64,000 nucleotides of DNA from Lycium barbarum (Eukaryota > Streptophyta > Magnoliopsida > Solanales > Solanaceae). Of this stretch, positions 46,706-58,480 are shown piece after piece (the stretch's first letter is position 1; every line of letters begins with the position of its first letter). The position numbers were made by a program, and so were the translations under genes. Location: contig NC_083343.1 in assembly GCF_019175385.1 (NCBI RefSeq), positions 55,326,457-55,390,456 on the forward strand, in the 5' to 3' direction. Below the pieces are notes generated by a model, which was not told where the DNA came from, searched no databases, and saw nothing but the letters and a program-made list of their open reading frames with translations.

Positions 46706-49610
46706 TGTTATGTCCCGTGTTTTCGTACAATTGGAAATCGTGAAATAATTATGACTCGGGTGTTAGAAGGACATAAATTAATTTTTGAGAATATGACTAT
46801 GTTGGTTATGGAATCCTTAATGCTAGGACCTCGGGGAGGGCCGAGGATAAATTTGGAATTTCGGAAATTAGTTTCGGGAATTACAAAACGGGGATTTTAA
46901 TGTAGTGGGCCAAGAGAAATTGAGCAACAAATTGAGGCCCAAGTGTTGAGGAGTGGCCGGCCCCTTGCCTAGCCCAACCCACCAACTTAATGTCATGTGC
47001 TAAGCACATGACTATTATAGGATATATATCCACAATCCCTTAGGAAATTTCATTTAATTAGAAAACAATCCAAGAACACCAAGAACATAGGGGTTCGGCC
47101 GAATAGAAAAAGGAAAAGAAGAGAAAAAATTCCAAGCTTGTGTAGTGATTCAAAAATCTTGGTTTCTACATATTTGTGAAGTACTCAAGACGCTCTCCGA
47201 CGTGGTATAAATAGTTGGGCACGAGGACGACGTTTTCGACAAGTCGGGTTTTCAAGAAAAGGTAAGAATTTTGCCCCTTTTATGTTATAGAATTGATGTG
47301 AATGTGTTAAGCATTGGACGTAGATGGAGATCCCGTAATTTTAACGTAAATAGAAAGTCGTGGGTGTGTGTGTATAGTGTGTTGGGCCGTGAGCCATAGA
47401 GAGGAAAAAAATGATGTGAATTGATTTTGTTTAAGTTGGTATAATGTGTTGTTGTGACCCTTATGTCGTAAATGATTAATTGGTGAATGAAATTGGCGTT
47501 GAAAGATGATTTTGGATATTATCGGAAAGCGTATACCCTTGGTATCATTATGTATATCATTGTATATTTAGGGTACTAGATACTTTAGATATGAACTTAT
47601 AATGATGTTAATGAATTCGGAATGAAACGACGTGAGTTAGAATGTTCGTCGTGAACTTTTGATTGTTTGAAGAATTATGGAACATAATGGATTTTGGTAT
47701 AATTTCGGGTATGGCTTGAATTGTAGTTAGGTTGTGATTGTATAAGTTTGAATGTGGAAATGAATACAATTATGTAGATGTAGAATTGGAGTTTTGAAAG
47801 TTTGAATGGAAGTTGCCAACTTAGATAACAAAGTGGAATTTTGAAGCTAGAATGGCTTGATTGTTGTTTGTTGATGTGTGGGCTGTTGTTGTTGTTGTAT
47901 TTTGAGCCGAGCTAAGTCTCGGGGATGTTAGATTTATAGGGGAAATGCTGCCGAAATTTCGGTAGGCAAATATGGAGTTAAAGGCATTTTTGAGCCTAAG
48001 AATCTCATTTGGTAACTTTGACCATTTGCAGATTTTTGACGAAACGGGACGGGACTTTTGGAGGAGCTTACGACATCTGTGAGGTATGTAAAGCTTCCCA
48101 ATTCTTTATTTGGCATATCTTAGTGTGTTGGTTGAATATGAGACCTTCCGGAGCATTTCTGCTCCTCGAAACCCGATCCACAGGAAAGTTACTATTCATT
48201 CAATTCGATTGAAGCCTAAAGGCTCCCTTTTGGCTAGAATGCCATCATTCGTCCGAAACCTATCGAAATGTGGTCGGGTAACCTAGAAATGATTATGTAT
48301 GACCTTTGGCATATTACTGCTCGAAAAAGAATATGTTCGCCACCTCACTTCGACTCGAGGTGGGTCCGCTACCCCAAAATGCCCGATTTGCCCTTCGGGC
48401 CACCTTTGAGAATAAAGTTGAAAGTACCACTTCCGATCTTTGGAACATCCTCCTACGGGGTATGTTTGGACTATTCGATGCGCTAATCTATGTTCCGAAC
48501 TATATGGACCATTTTGGAAACGTTTTGCAAAATGAAACTTTATGTCGGCTAAGTATTCGACTATTTTGTATTCTAAAATGACTTATGAGTTCACTTTGCT
48601 TTGAAAGACTATTTTGAAATACGATTTGCATTTGCTTGCTCACGACTCCGCTCGTGCCTTATTATGACTTCGTTCACCGGTTCCCGGGCCGGTTTTGATT
48701 CGTGCGTTGTATGATAAATTCGGCCGTATGCTGTGTTACGGTTCCCGAGGCTTCGCCATAGGGCCGGGTTCCGTTTGGAGTTATGCTGTGATATGGCTCG
48801 TGATGCGATACGCTCACCGATGATTATGATTATGTTCGGGGATGTACGGAGATTTGAAACCTTCTGGTGTTATGCTGTGTGTGGCGCCAGCGTCGGAGTG
48901 GCGACCACGTTCTTAAGCGTTTGCATGATTTTGTTTGCATAAAATACATGTATATTATTTCGATACAGATTTTGACATACCAGTTTGTATCCCACTTTGA
49001 CATTTGATTTGCTTTCGGTTTTGATCTATAATTCTGTACTCCGTGCTTTACATACTCAGTACATATTTCGTACTGACCCCCTTTCTTCGGGGGCTGCGTT
49101 TTATGCCCGCAGGTGCAGACATCGGTGATCCTCCGCAGTAGGCTTCACTTCTTGCTTTCGGAGTACTCGTACTGGGTCCGGAGTCCACTCTTGGTACAGA
49201 CTCCTCTACTCTGTATATCCTTTGTATATTTGACAGTTTGGGTACGGCGGGGCCCTGTCTCTCCATATGTTATGTTTTGAATTCGTAGAGGCCTGTAGTC
49301 ATATTTGTGGGGCGAGGGTCCTATGTGTATGTTGTCTGATTTTGCTTTCGGGTCTTAAAGCGGTCTGTTTGATATGATGGCCCCAAATGGCCCTTCTTTA
49401 TATATTTGTATTTTGACCGGCGATGTCTATTCCGCCGCTTTGTTTGAGTTTGATCTGATATGACCGCATAAGACATAATCTCGATATAAATTATGTTTGA
49501 TATAACTTCTTGAAAATTCTGAATAAGTTTGGATTCGGAAATGAATATGCGATTTGGTCTGGGTACCCAGGTAGGGTGCCAGTCGCGGCCCACGGGGCTG
49601 GGTCGTGACA
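46706..49610 (+). repeat. 3' LTR of element A
   Basis: Offset by exactly 8104 from the 5' LTR along its whole length. Differences seen include T to G near 47571, A to C near 49143, and single changes near 49261 and 49398. The TATA box is at 47206-47214 and the hairpin cluster at 49057-49112. Confidence 0.97.
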
Positions 49611-49615
49611 CTAAC

Positions 49616-50007
49616 TTTCTTTCTTTTCCAAATATCATTCTATTAGAACTCTCCAAGCTTGACCTGTAACATTCTTTTGTCACTTGAACGTTTTTTACCC
49701 TGTTCGATTAATGCCTTCAATATACCACAAAGTCGGTTGTTGGGATACACCTTCTCGTTGATACAGCCGTATACGAGATATCATACGCATTCGTATATAT
49801 GTTTATTCTAACGCCTCGCTTACAAAATGTCTCCAAATACTACTCAAGCTCATCCTAGTTCCAGGGCTTTGATGCACTTTCTTTCTCTTCATTGGTCTAG
49901 TCTGCCTCGTCCTATGCAACCACTTAAGGTTTCCAACCACTCCGCACACTCTTACTTCCCTTAGGCTACTCTAGCTTCTCATTCATGTCTTATGTCTAAA
50001 TTTATAG
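49616..50007 (-). other. Interior of element D between A insertion and the 5S-like relic
   Basis: About 390 bp of non-coding sequence; nothing recognised. Confidence 0.6.
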
Positions 50008-50123
50008 GACTTTTAATACACTTCCCAGGGGGGTCACCCATCCTAATATTTCTCCCACTCCAGCACGCTTAACCTCGAAACTCTGATGAAATCCGGTGCG
50101 TTAATGCTGGTATAATCGTATCC
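50008..50123 (-). ncRNA. 5S rRNA-derived sequence inside element D
   Basis: The minus strand from 50123 follows plant 5S rRNA from its first bases: ACGATTATACCAGC, GCACCGGATTTCATCAGA, the box A region GGTTAAGCGTGCTGG, and the box C region GGATGGGTGACC then CCTGGGAAG. Against the plant 5S sequence as I remember it, identity is about 80% over some 103 bases with one extra base; most differences are C/T or G/A. The last ~15 bases are not recognisable, so the closing helix is lost and no T-run terminator follows at once. It lies between the small ORF and the 3' part of D, in sense orientation. It is not a working 5S gene, but the internal RNA polymerase III promoter boxes are largely kept. I call it a captured 5S relic. 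Confidence 0.85.
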
Positions 50124-50461
50124 ACCTCACCGCATGACCTTCATCACATAAGCTGGAGCAAGTTGAAGTCTTAGCATATTCCAAAACATTCTCGTAACAC
50201 ACCTCCCTCCGAATTAGAAAGGTTCTTTTACTTTTCTGACTACACAATTACTATTTTAGCCTTTTCAATCCCCAATATTCACCTTTCACCTATGTGTATG
50301 ACTACCCTTCATCCTAGATTTCCAAATTCCCACTGGTGGCGAAAACACCTTGATCGCCGTTACTTATAAATACTTGGTTATCATCCATTGGATTTTCGCT
50401 TGCCGCTATTAAGTAATAATCTTACTACAAATACACATACATAGAAAATTCCAATAAGGGC
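50124..50461 (-). other. Interior of element D shared with element C
   Basis: Non-coding; the part at about 50280-50410 matches C at 16150-16350 (for instance TATTTATAAGTAAC in sense). It links the two elements as one family. Confidence 0.6.
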
Positions 50462-50893
50462 TCATATACCTATAGCCGATCGGTCCTTAGCCTGATCTGG
50501 TGGGCTATAGAGTGAAGTGTGCTCTCCATCCTTGTCTTCCCACTGTCTACTAGTCTGGCCTAACATAATGCTGAAACGTAAGGAAAACCTAAATGTGCCA
50601 AACTCTGTACTTCCTCAATTACGTCTTCGTCCACACGAGTCTTATGAACCCTTAAACGGGTCTTTGCCATATGATTTCCCAGTCGGGTCTCCTCCTACAG
50701 GAACCACGTCCTCCGATGGGTCTGTCTCGATGGAATAGCTGATGCTTTTTCTTATACCTCTTGACATCCTCGATCCTGAGTCGACGGGTGATATGGGTCT
50801 TATGTCCCCCTTTTGAGTCTTACATACGCTCCCATTAACTAAACTTGTCCTTTTCCCCAATACAATCCTGCATTTTAACAAAAATTGTACCAA
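50462..50893 (-). pseudogene. Small conserved ORF of the C/D family, copy in D
   Basis: An 83-codon frame (50893 to 50642) contains RKSISYSIETDPSED, matching RRSLSYSIETDPSED of C; over these 15 codons most base changes are at third positions and silent. Further along, in another frame, GQTSR, EHTS, PDQAKDRS and a stop at 50462-50464 match the 3' part of the C copy. So the protein probably ran through both, and D, like C, has lost the frame between them. The upstream Met at 50893 is not matched in C and may not be the start. No known domain recognised; basic N-terminal half, acidic/Ser-rich C-terminal half. Confidence 0.5.
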
Positions 50894-50975
50894 GAACGAG
50901 CTTTCCTATCATTGGCTCTCCTGCACGATCTATGATCAGAAAGAAAGATGACATCCTAAATGTCCTGTAGCTTCC

Positions 50976-51011
50976 TGTTTATAGATGTGGTGCACCACAC
51001 ACCGATAAACA
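50976..51011 (-). other. 36-nt leader hairpin of D with GTGCAC loop
   Basis: TGTTTAT/ATAAACA, GGTGTG/CACATC, loop TGGTGCAC. Confidence 0.7.
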
Positions 51012-51054
51012 AGACTCTACTAGACATGGTCTGTAGACACTCCGAGGATGAACT

Positions 51055-51066
51055 GCTCTGATACCA
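51055..51066 (-). promoter_or_regulatory. Primer binding site of D, initiator Met tRNA
   Basis: TGGTATCAGAGC on the minus strand, four bases from the LTR end at 51071. Confidence 0.9.
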
Positions 51067-51070
51067 CTTT

Positions 51071-53385
51071 TGTCACGACCCAACCCCGTGGGCCATGACT
51101 AGTGCCTCGACTAGGCACCCATATACGAACCTGCTAAATATAATCAGATCGAAACTGAAAATAATATGACAATCTGTAAAAGCATGCTGTAAACACATCA
51201 CGTCATACATCAAAAGAACCTGTCTCTTGAGAAGCCACAACTAACCAAACATAACAAAATACGCAAGCCGACAAGGCTGCCACTACATCCGGTATGATAC
51301 GCAAGCCAACAAGGATGCCACTACAGACGGGAATATCCTTAGCAAATCATATAGACACAGCCAAAAAAACTTATACACAACCCACACATATGTCTACAGA
51401 CCTCTAAGAGTATCAGAGTGAAATACGACGGGACAGGGCCCCGCCGTACCCCTGGATATATACGTAAGTATATATAGAAGATCTGTACCCAAAATAACTA
51501 GGCTCCGAGCAATAGAGCTCCCCGAACAGCTGAGCAGAAGTCCTAAGCTGGAGGATCACCAAGTCGAGTATCTGTACCTGCGGGCATGAATGCAGCCCCC
51601 CGGAGAAAGGGGGTCAGTACGAGATATGTACTAAGTATATAAAACATGAATTTCAATAAAGAGGATCATGACTGAAATAGAGATTACAGGAAACAAGTAT
51701 GATATTCAAAATACCGATACGCTTGCCTTATGAAATGAAAATCATGCATATCAATATCGTATATCATACCCGGCCCACTATGGGACTCGGTGAATAAAGT
51801 CATCATATACCATCCATGGCGCCATAATCACATCATCATATCATCATATATATATATATACCGTATCCCGGCCCTCTATTGAGGGACTCGGTGAACAATG
51901 CAATGAAACTGTGCACGAGAACGTACCCCGGCTCGGGACTCGGTGAAAGATATATTGAGGCATGCACGAGTAGAGTAGTGAGCAACCATATGCAAACTAA
52001 ATCATATCTAAGAATCAATAGAATAATCCAAATGAACTATCATTTGAAAATCAAGTCAATAGTCATATCAAGTACGCTTCGAATGTCACTATGGATTATA
52101 TCAAAATAGGACGTCTGGAATCATAGACACGTAATAAGACATAATAAAATAAGTTCTAGGAATCAAGAACATTAGCCATCCTAGTGTCTCTAAGAATAGG
52201 AGCTTCTTTGGAGTCATATAAACGTCATTTGTTTGTCTTATAAGGATCATGCCAAAAAGAAAGAAGGGTTAGCTTTACATACCCTGAAGCTTATTTATTC
52301 GCTCAACTTCTACTTCTCGAACTCGCAAATCTACAATCAAGGGAATTCATATTACCGTTAGGCTCGTTACCATATGCTTATCCTAAGCCTTTACATTAAC
52401 ACTTTCTAGGCAAGACCTCCCTTGTTTATATCCCTAGCCCGAATTCTTAATTCATCAACCAACAATAACAACAACAATACCAATATCCATAACATCATTT
52501 CCCATATCAAAGTATTCCATAAAACAGCCCCCACGCTGTTTTCCAACTTCCATAACTAAACAACTCACTATACAACCATTTAACCGTTCTATCTTTGTAA
52601 ATAAGCCAGTATTAATATAAATAGGAAGAGATCCATACCTTTCTCCCATTAATATTGCAATATCTTCGCTTTTTCCCACCTTTGACTGAGCCAAACGCGT
52701 TGTTATACGATTTTGTAATCGCAACTATACGCTACCAGGACCGGAATTCGGGGATTATACCTGATCCGGGCTAAAATTTGATGTTGAAGAGTTGGGGGAG
52801 GTTTTTCAGAATTTTGGGGGTCTTCTAGGCGTTTTGGATGAAGAGGGGGGGGGGGGGGGGTAAGCTCCCCTTATATAGAGTTCCAAAAACTGCCCTGACC
52901 GACTTAAAATTTGGTCAGCGCGTTCGCGGTGCCTTCTGGCGCGTTCATGCTGGCTTATATTTCCTGCCTGCGCATTTGTTCAGTAACAAGGTCATAACTC
53001 TCAATACCGATGTCGTGTGAGGGCCCACGACCTACGGTTGGAAAGCTCTTTCAATTATATACAACTATTATTCTTGGCAGTTTTCCAAATTCAAAACTTA
53101 TAATAGCGTTTTGGCCCCTCCAAGTCAGATCATCCGAAAATGATTTATTAAATCGTCCTTTTGGAGGGCTTATGCCCATTTTTGTCTTAAGGGTCCTTCT
53201 TAGGACTTTCTGAACTTTCCATGTATTACTCATATATCTCTTCATATGTCCATTATAAACTCTGGTGTGTGGGGCCTACTTAGCTTATAGCAACGAGGGC
53301 CTTTCATCAAGTGTCGTATGAACCAATTCACCCCATATGGTCTCCAAATGTCATATATAAGTTCTTATTACATTCTTATCATATA
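51071..53385 (-). repeat. 5' LTR of element D, cut by element B
   Basis: Collinear with 32916 to about 35261, a few per cent different. The outer ~500 bp are displaced beyond element B, which begins at 53386. It carries the hairpin cluster (51578-51633), a G run near 52845-52860, the TATA box region near 52870 and the palindrome block 52915-52950. Confidence 0.9.
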
Positions 53386-56291
53386 TGTTATATCCCGTGT
53401 TTTCGCATAATCGGAAATCGTGAAAATAATTAAGACTTGCATGTTAGAAGGAAATAATTGATTTTAGTTAAAATGTCTATGTTGTTTATGAAAATATTGG
53501 TGTGGAAATGTGAAGGAGGTCCAAGGGCAAAAAATTGGAATTTCGGAAATTAGTTTCGGAATTACAAAACGAGATTTTACGAATTGGGCCAAGAAAAATT
53601 TGGAGAAAAATTTGAGCCCATGTGTAAGGGGTGGCCAGCCAAGACTTGGCCCAAGCCCCATTTTAAGTGGTCATGTGATTACCACACGACCCTTAATCAA
53701 GTATATAGCATGCTTAGCCTTAGAATCTTCAAGAAAAAATCAACAAAACAAAGCACAAAAAAAAAGAGCTCAATAGCTCCCTTCGGCCGAACCCCTTTTC
53801 CCAACAACAAATAATTTTCCTTGCTTGGTTTTCAATCCAAAAATCTTGTTTTTCTTGTATTTGTAGTGTATGCAAGACGCTCTCCGACGTGATATAATTG
53901 GTTTGGCACAAGAGCGACGTTTGCGGCGGGTTGAAACTTGAAGGATATGTGAGAATTCTTCCACATTTGTGTTATGGAATTGGTATGAATGTTATGATGA
54001 ATGGAATAAAATGAGAATTTTGTGGTAGTGATGTATGTGTGTGCAGCCGTGAGTGTGTGTGTGTTGGTATGTGGCCGTGAGCCATGTGAGTTGGAAGGGA
54101 AGGTGAATTGAATCCTATCTAGTTCGTTAGTTGCGTCGTTGTGGCATTTATGAAGTAAATGAATATTTAACGAGTTGATTTGGCATTGAAAATGGTTGCG
54201 GGTTCTTATGGAAATTAGATGATATTTTGTATATTTTATATAATTGTGAAAGTAAGACTTTAAATGTGAATTATGGTTGTCGCGAATGAATGTGGAATGA
54301 AACAATGCGAGTTAGTAAGTTCGTCGTAGTTGTTGACGTTTTGGGAAGCAATATGGAAGTAGCGAATCGTTTGAACTTATGTATATTGCTTGGAACGTAA
54401 TTGGAATGTGTTTGAATAACCTTGAACGAGTAAATGAATACAATAGCGTGGACATTAGTTTGGTATTGTGACGTTTGAATGAAAGTTGTCGATTTATATA
54501 GAAAGAGAGAATATTGTCCTTAGAGTGATTTTGTTATGACTTTTGATGTTCGTGATCTTATGGGTTTCTGTGTTGATATATATTGAGCCGAGATAAGTCT
54601 CGGGGGCGTTAGATATATAGGGGAAATGCTGCCGAAATTTCGGTAGACAAAAATGAAGCTAAGCGAATTCTTAAGCCTTGAAATCTCTAATTGGTAACTT
54701 TGACCATTTGCAGATTATGAGCGAAACGGGACTTAGGTTTTGGGCGAGCGTAAGTCGTATATAAGGTATGTAAGGCTACCCACTCCTTCTTTTGGCATGT
54801 CTTAGGTATGCTAGGTTGATATCGGAACGCCGGGAGCAATCCTGCTCCTCGAAATCCGAATTATAAAATGTCTACTATTCATTCAATTGAATTGAAGCTT
54901 AAAGACCTTATTTTGGCTAGAAAGGAACCAAATGTCTGAAACTTATGCAAACGTCGTCGGATCACTTCGAAACCATTATGTATGATCCCATAGACCCCAA
55001 ATGTCCGTGATTCTCGTCCGCCACCTCAACTTGACCCGAGGTGGGCCCGCTAACCCCGAGATGCCTTGTTTGTTCTATTAGGCTCTCTCTTTGTAAAGGT
55101 TTGACAAGGGACCTTTGACTGTGAAATCGTCTATTATAAAATAATGTTTTGATTAACACAATATGCTAAACTATGTTTTGGGTTATAAATACCATTTCGG
55201 GAGCATTTTTGTAAAATGAACTCCGTACTAACTAATTGTTCGACTATTTTTACTAAAGACTTGACTTTTGATTTTATCAAGTTCTAAAGAATATTTTGAC
55301 ATACACATTGCATTGTTTGCTCACAACTCCGCTCGTGCCCTTATTATGATTCGCTCACCGGTTCCCGGGCCGGTTACGATTCGTGCGCACTATGATAAAT
55401 TCGGCTGTATGTTGTGTTACGGTTCCCGAGACCTCGCTATAGGGTCGGGTTCCGTTTGGAGTTATGCTGTGATATGGCTGGTGATATGATATGTTGATAT
55501 GTGTGTGCTCGGGGATGTACGGAGATTTGAACCTTCTGGTGTTATACTGTGTGTGGCACCAGCGTCGGAGTGGTGACCACGTTCCTGAGCTTTGCATGAT
55601 TTTATTTGCATTATGTATATATGATTTTGATACACATTTGGATATAATGTTCGGCATTTCTCTCCTTTGTATCCTGTTTGCTTTCAGTTGTGGCCTATAT
55701 TTCTGTAATCCATGCTTTACATACTCAGTACATCTTTCGTACTGACCCCCTTTCTTCGGGGGCTGCGTTTCATGCCCGCAGGTACAGACGCCGGTGATCC
55801 ACCACTGTAGGCTCCACTTTTTGCTATCTCGGAGTACTCCCTTTGATTCGGAGTCCACTTTTGGGTATATATATCTTTTGCTATGTATATATTTCTGTAT
55901 ATCTGACTATTTGGGTACGGCGGGGCCCTGTCCCGTCATATGATTCTGTCGGTCAGTTTAGAGGTCTGTGGACATGTCTGTGGGTTAGGGTCTTTCGGTA
56001 TGGATATGTGTATATGTTGTTTGGGCGATCCCATACGCCGAGGCGGCCGATCCGCATATGTTTATACGTTGCTTTGTTAGCCCTGTGTGGCCTTTGTTGG
56101 TGTTTGCTGTGTACAGGGTTATTCTGGATAGTCCGAAAAACAAAGGAAACTCTACCGAAATTTTTCTGGAAATTATCTAAATTTGGAATATAGCCTTGTC
56201 GGCTTCTGCTATATATTTGAATGCATTCGATAGATGGGTTTGGGTGCCCAGATCGGGCACTAGTCACGGCCTACGGGGTTGGGTCATGACA
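53386..56291 (+). repeat. 5' LTR of element B (2906 bp)
   Basis: Starts TGTTATATCCCG, ends GGGTCATGACA. It is a close cousin of LTR A, collinear over most of its length, but with clear divergence. It differs by carrying near 56080-56165 the GTGTACAGG...AAGGAAACTCTACC module that other elements keep in their interior. Hairpin cluster at 55726-55781. Confidence 0.92.
55726..55781 (+). other. Hairpin cluster of LTR B
   Basis: CAGTAC/GTACTG, CCCCC/GGGGG and CTGC/GCAG, as in A. Confidence 0.8.
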
Positions 56292-56295
56292 AAAG

Positions 56296-56307
56296 TGGTA
56301 TCAGAGC
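56296..56307 (+). promoter_or_regulatory. Primer binding site of B, initiator Met tRNA
   Basis: TGGTATCAGAGC, exact. Confidence 0.93.
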
Positions 56308-56350
56308 AGTTTGTCCTCGGAATGTATACAGGCCGTGTCTCGTAGAGTCT

Positions 56351-56386
56351 TGTTTATCGGTGTGTTATGCACCACATCTATAAACA
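56351..56386 (+). other. 36-nt leader hairpin of B, loop altered
   Basis: Both stems intact; the loop is TTATGCAC, which shortens the self-complementary core to TGCA. Confidence 0.65.
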
Positions 56387-56495
56387 GGAGGCTACAGGGC
56401 ATTTAGGGTGTTACCTTTCTTTGGAATCTTAGATCGTGCGATAGATCTGTGCTATTAAGATGATTCTGATCTGATTCGTTATTGTGTTTGCAGTG

Positions 56496-58394
56496 ATGCC
56501 TCCGAAGAAGGCAACGACGGCCCAGAAGGGCAAGGCAGGGATGGCAGGCACTAGTCAGGCACAGCGAGTTACCCGGGCTCGTGTTTATGATTTGCCCGAG
56601 GTTGTGTCCCATTCAGAGGGATCCACTACACCACCGGCGGAGCTTGGAGCAGGTCCATCAGCAGCTCCAGGGGCCCGAGTACCCGCACCCGAGCCTCCAC
56701 CTCCTCAGCCAGGGGCGGAGGACAGGACACTGAGAGAGGCTGTGCAGTATTGACCACTCTGGTAGCGGGACAGGCTCGCAGACGCGGGCGGTGATGATGA
56801 CGACAGGCGTGACAGCCTGAGGGTTCGAGAGTTCCTATCGTGTGGCCCTCCAGAGTTTTTCGGGTCTAAGCCCGACGAGGACCCCCATGACTTTATTCGG
56901 GGGATGCGGCGCTCGCTAGACTTGGTCAGGGCTTCAGAGACTGAGTCTGTTGAGTTGGCTTCGCATAGACTACGGGATGTTGCTGCTCACTGGTATGAGT
57001 CCTGGGAGCTATCCAGGGGTGAGGGTGCTCCCCCAGCTACTTGGGACGAGTTTGTGACTGCTTTCACTCACCACTTTTTGCCCCCAGAGTTACGGCGGGC
57101 GCGGGTTGACCGATTTTTGCATCTGCAGCAGAGGGGTCGGAGCGTCCGTGAGTATAATATGGAGTTTGAATCTTTGGCCCGGTATGCACCTACCATAGTA
57201 GCAGATATGGCCGATCGGATGAACAGATACGTTATGGGGTTAGACCGCTACTTGATTGATGGCTGTATGGCGGTGGCATTGCAGACAGACATGGATATTG
57301 CCCGACTACAGGCTTATGCCCTGGGTATGGAGGACCGACATAGAGCTGATTATTCTAGCAGAGATCGGGACAGGAGGCCGCCCAAGAGGGCCAGATCCGC
57401 AGGTTATTCTGGAGATTCTCGAGGCGGACAGCCTCAACAACAGCAGTTAGGCAGACATCCTCCTCCGTCAGGCCGGGGTACACAGCCAGCCGGTTGGAGA
57501 TTTGACAGTGCAGGACCGTCTGGGGCCGGTCAGAGTTCCAGAACGTCAGCTTCACAGGTATCCAGAGGTCCCAGTCAGCCCAGACCACCCAGGCCCCATT
57601 GCTCCCATTGCAGGAAATCACACCCAGGAGAGTGTTATCGACTTACTGGAGCCTGTTTTTCATGCAGCGGTCAGGGCCATATTATGCGAGATTGTCCGTT
57701 GGCGAGCGGTTCTGGTAGTGTAGCTCAGCCGACGGGATCAACCGCTGGTTCATCATCTGCTCTATCAGTTGCACGCCCTGCAGGGCGAGGTATGCTGGCA
57801 CCGGCGGGACGCGGTCGAGGCCGCGGCAGTGCTTCAGGTTCTAGCGGTCCCTCGAACCGCATATATGCATTGGCCAGCCGCCAGGATCAGGAGGCTTCGC
57901 CGAATGTCGTCACAGGTACCTTACTGGTTTTCTCCAGATCTGTATATGCACTGATTGATCCTGGCTCTACATTATCATATATTTCCCCACTCGTTGCTAG
58001 TAAAATTGGGATAGTGTCTGAGCCTATAGAGCCATTTGAGGTCGCTACACCGGTCGGGGATTGTATTATAGCGAGGCAGGTATATAGGGATTGTTTGGTG
58101 ACTATATGTGATCACTGCACTAAAGCTGATTTGATAGAATTAGATATGCTGGAATTCGACGTCATAATGGGTATGGACTGGTTAGCTTCCTGTTATGCTA
58201 ATGTTGACTGCCAGAAAAAGGTAGTCTGTTTTCAGTTTCCAGGGGAACCAGTTATAGATTGGTTTGGGTCTACAGCATCGCCGAGGGGTAAGTTTATTTC
58301 GTACCTCAAGGCTAAGAAGATGATTCAGAAAGGCTATATCTATCACTTGGTTTCGTTAAAGTCTTGTGGAAGAATAAAAATGTTGAAGAAGTGA
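56496..58394 (+). pseudogene. gag-protease of element B, two frame lesions and truncated
   Basis: ATG at 56496 (MPPKK) matches gag of A. A one-base deletion near 56748 causes TGA at 56751-56753; a further loss of about eight bases near 56790 puts the rest back in frame, so two lesions offset each other around an internal stop. The downstream frame holds the capsid domain, the CCHC knuckle CFSCSGQGHIMRDC (about 57652-57693) and the protease DPGS (about 57958). At about 58353, after IYHLV, homology to A stops and chromodomain sequence follows out of frame, ending at TGA 58392-58394. If the gag lesion were absent a gag-protease product would result; as it stands only fragments can be made. Confidence 0.9.
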
Positions 58395-58480
58395 GTTGGG
58401 AAGTGGAAGAAGCGATGAAGATTAAGTACCCGCAATTGTTCCCAACAGTACCGGAGGTGCAGTCGGAGACATCACTTTCC
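58354..58480 (+). pseudogene. Chromodomain remnant fused to element B
   Basis: The frame starting near 58352 reads VKVLWKNKNVEEVSWEVEEA and continues to YPQLFP, matching the C-terminal half of the chromodomain of A ([20 protein letters not shown]). Everything between protease and this point, about 2.8 kb in A, is missing. The following tail is unlike that of A. Confidence 0.85.

Larger units (their letters stand above)
38602..49610 (+). mobile_element. Element A: complete, young autonomous Tekay chromovirus, TSD CTAAC
   Basis: 5' LTR 38602-41506 and 3' LTR 46706-49610 are both 2905 bp; target duplication CTAAC at 38597-38601 and 49611-49615. By eye I count about ten substitutions and no indel between the LTRs (about 0.3%), so the insertion is recent. 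Primer site 41511-41522, one uninterrupted gag-pol frame, pre-LTR hairpin and polypurine tract (46693-46705) are all present. C-terminal chromodomain, initiator-Met primer site and near 3-kb LTRs fit the Tekay/Del clade of Ty3/gypsy chromoviruses. It is inserted in element D in the opposite direction. Confidence 0.96.
32916..53385 (-). mobile_element. Element D: non-autonomous LTR retrotransposon, interrupted twice
   Basis: On the minus strand: 5' LTR (51071 to 53385, cut there by element B), primer site 51055-51066, small ORF near 50462-50893, 5S-like sequence 50008-50123, non-coding interior, insertion of element A (38602-49615), more interior to 35766, and 3' LTR 32916-35765. Without A the interior is about 4.3 kb. 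It has no gag-pol. The interior downstream of the ORF matches element C over several hundred bases, so C and D are one family although their LTRs differ. It is inserted in the T2 LTR inside a C run; the expected duplication would be CCCCC. Confidence 0.85.

Noticed and set aside
50008..50123. Functional 5S rRNA gene
   Set aside because: About 20 differences, a lost 3' helix and no terminator run; a relic rather than a gene.
53510..54305. Frames on both strands in LTR B
   Set aside because: Untranslated LTR region; not preserved in the collinear LTR A.
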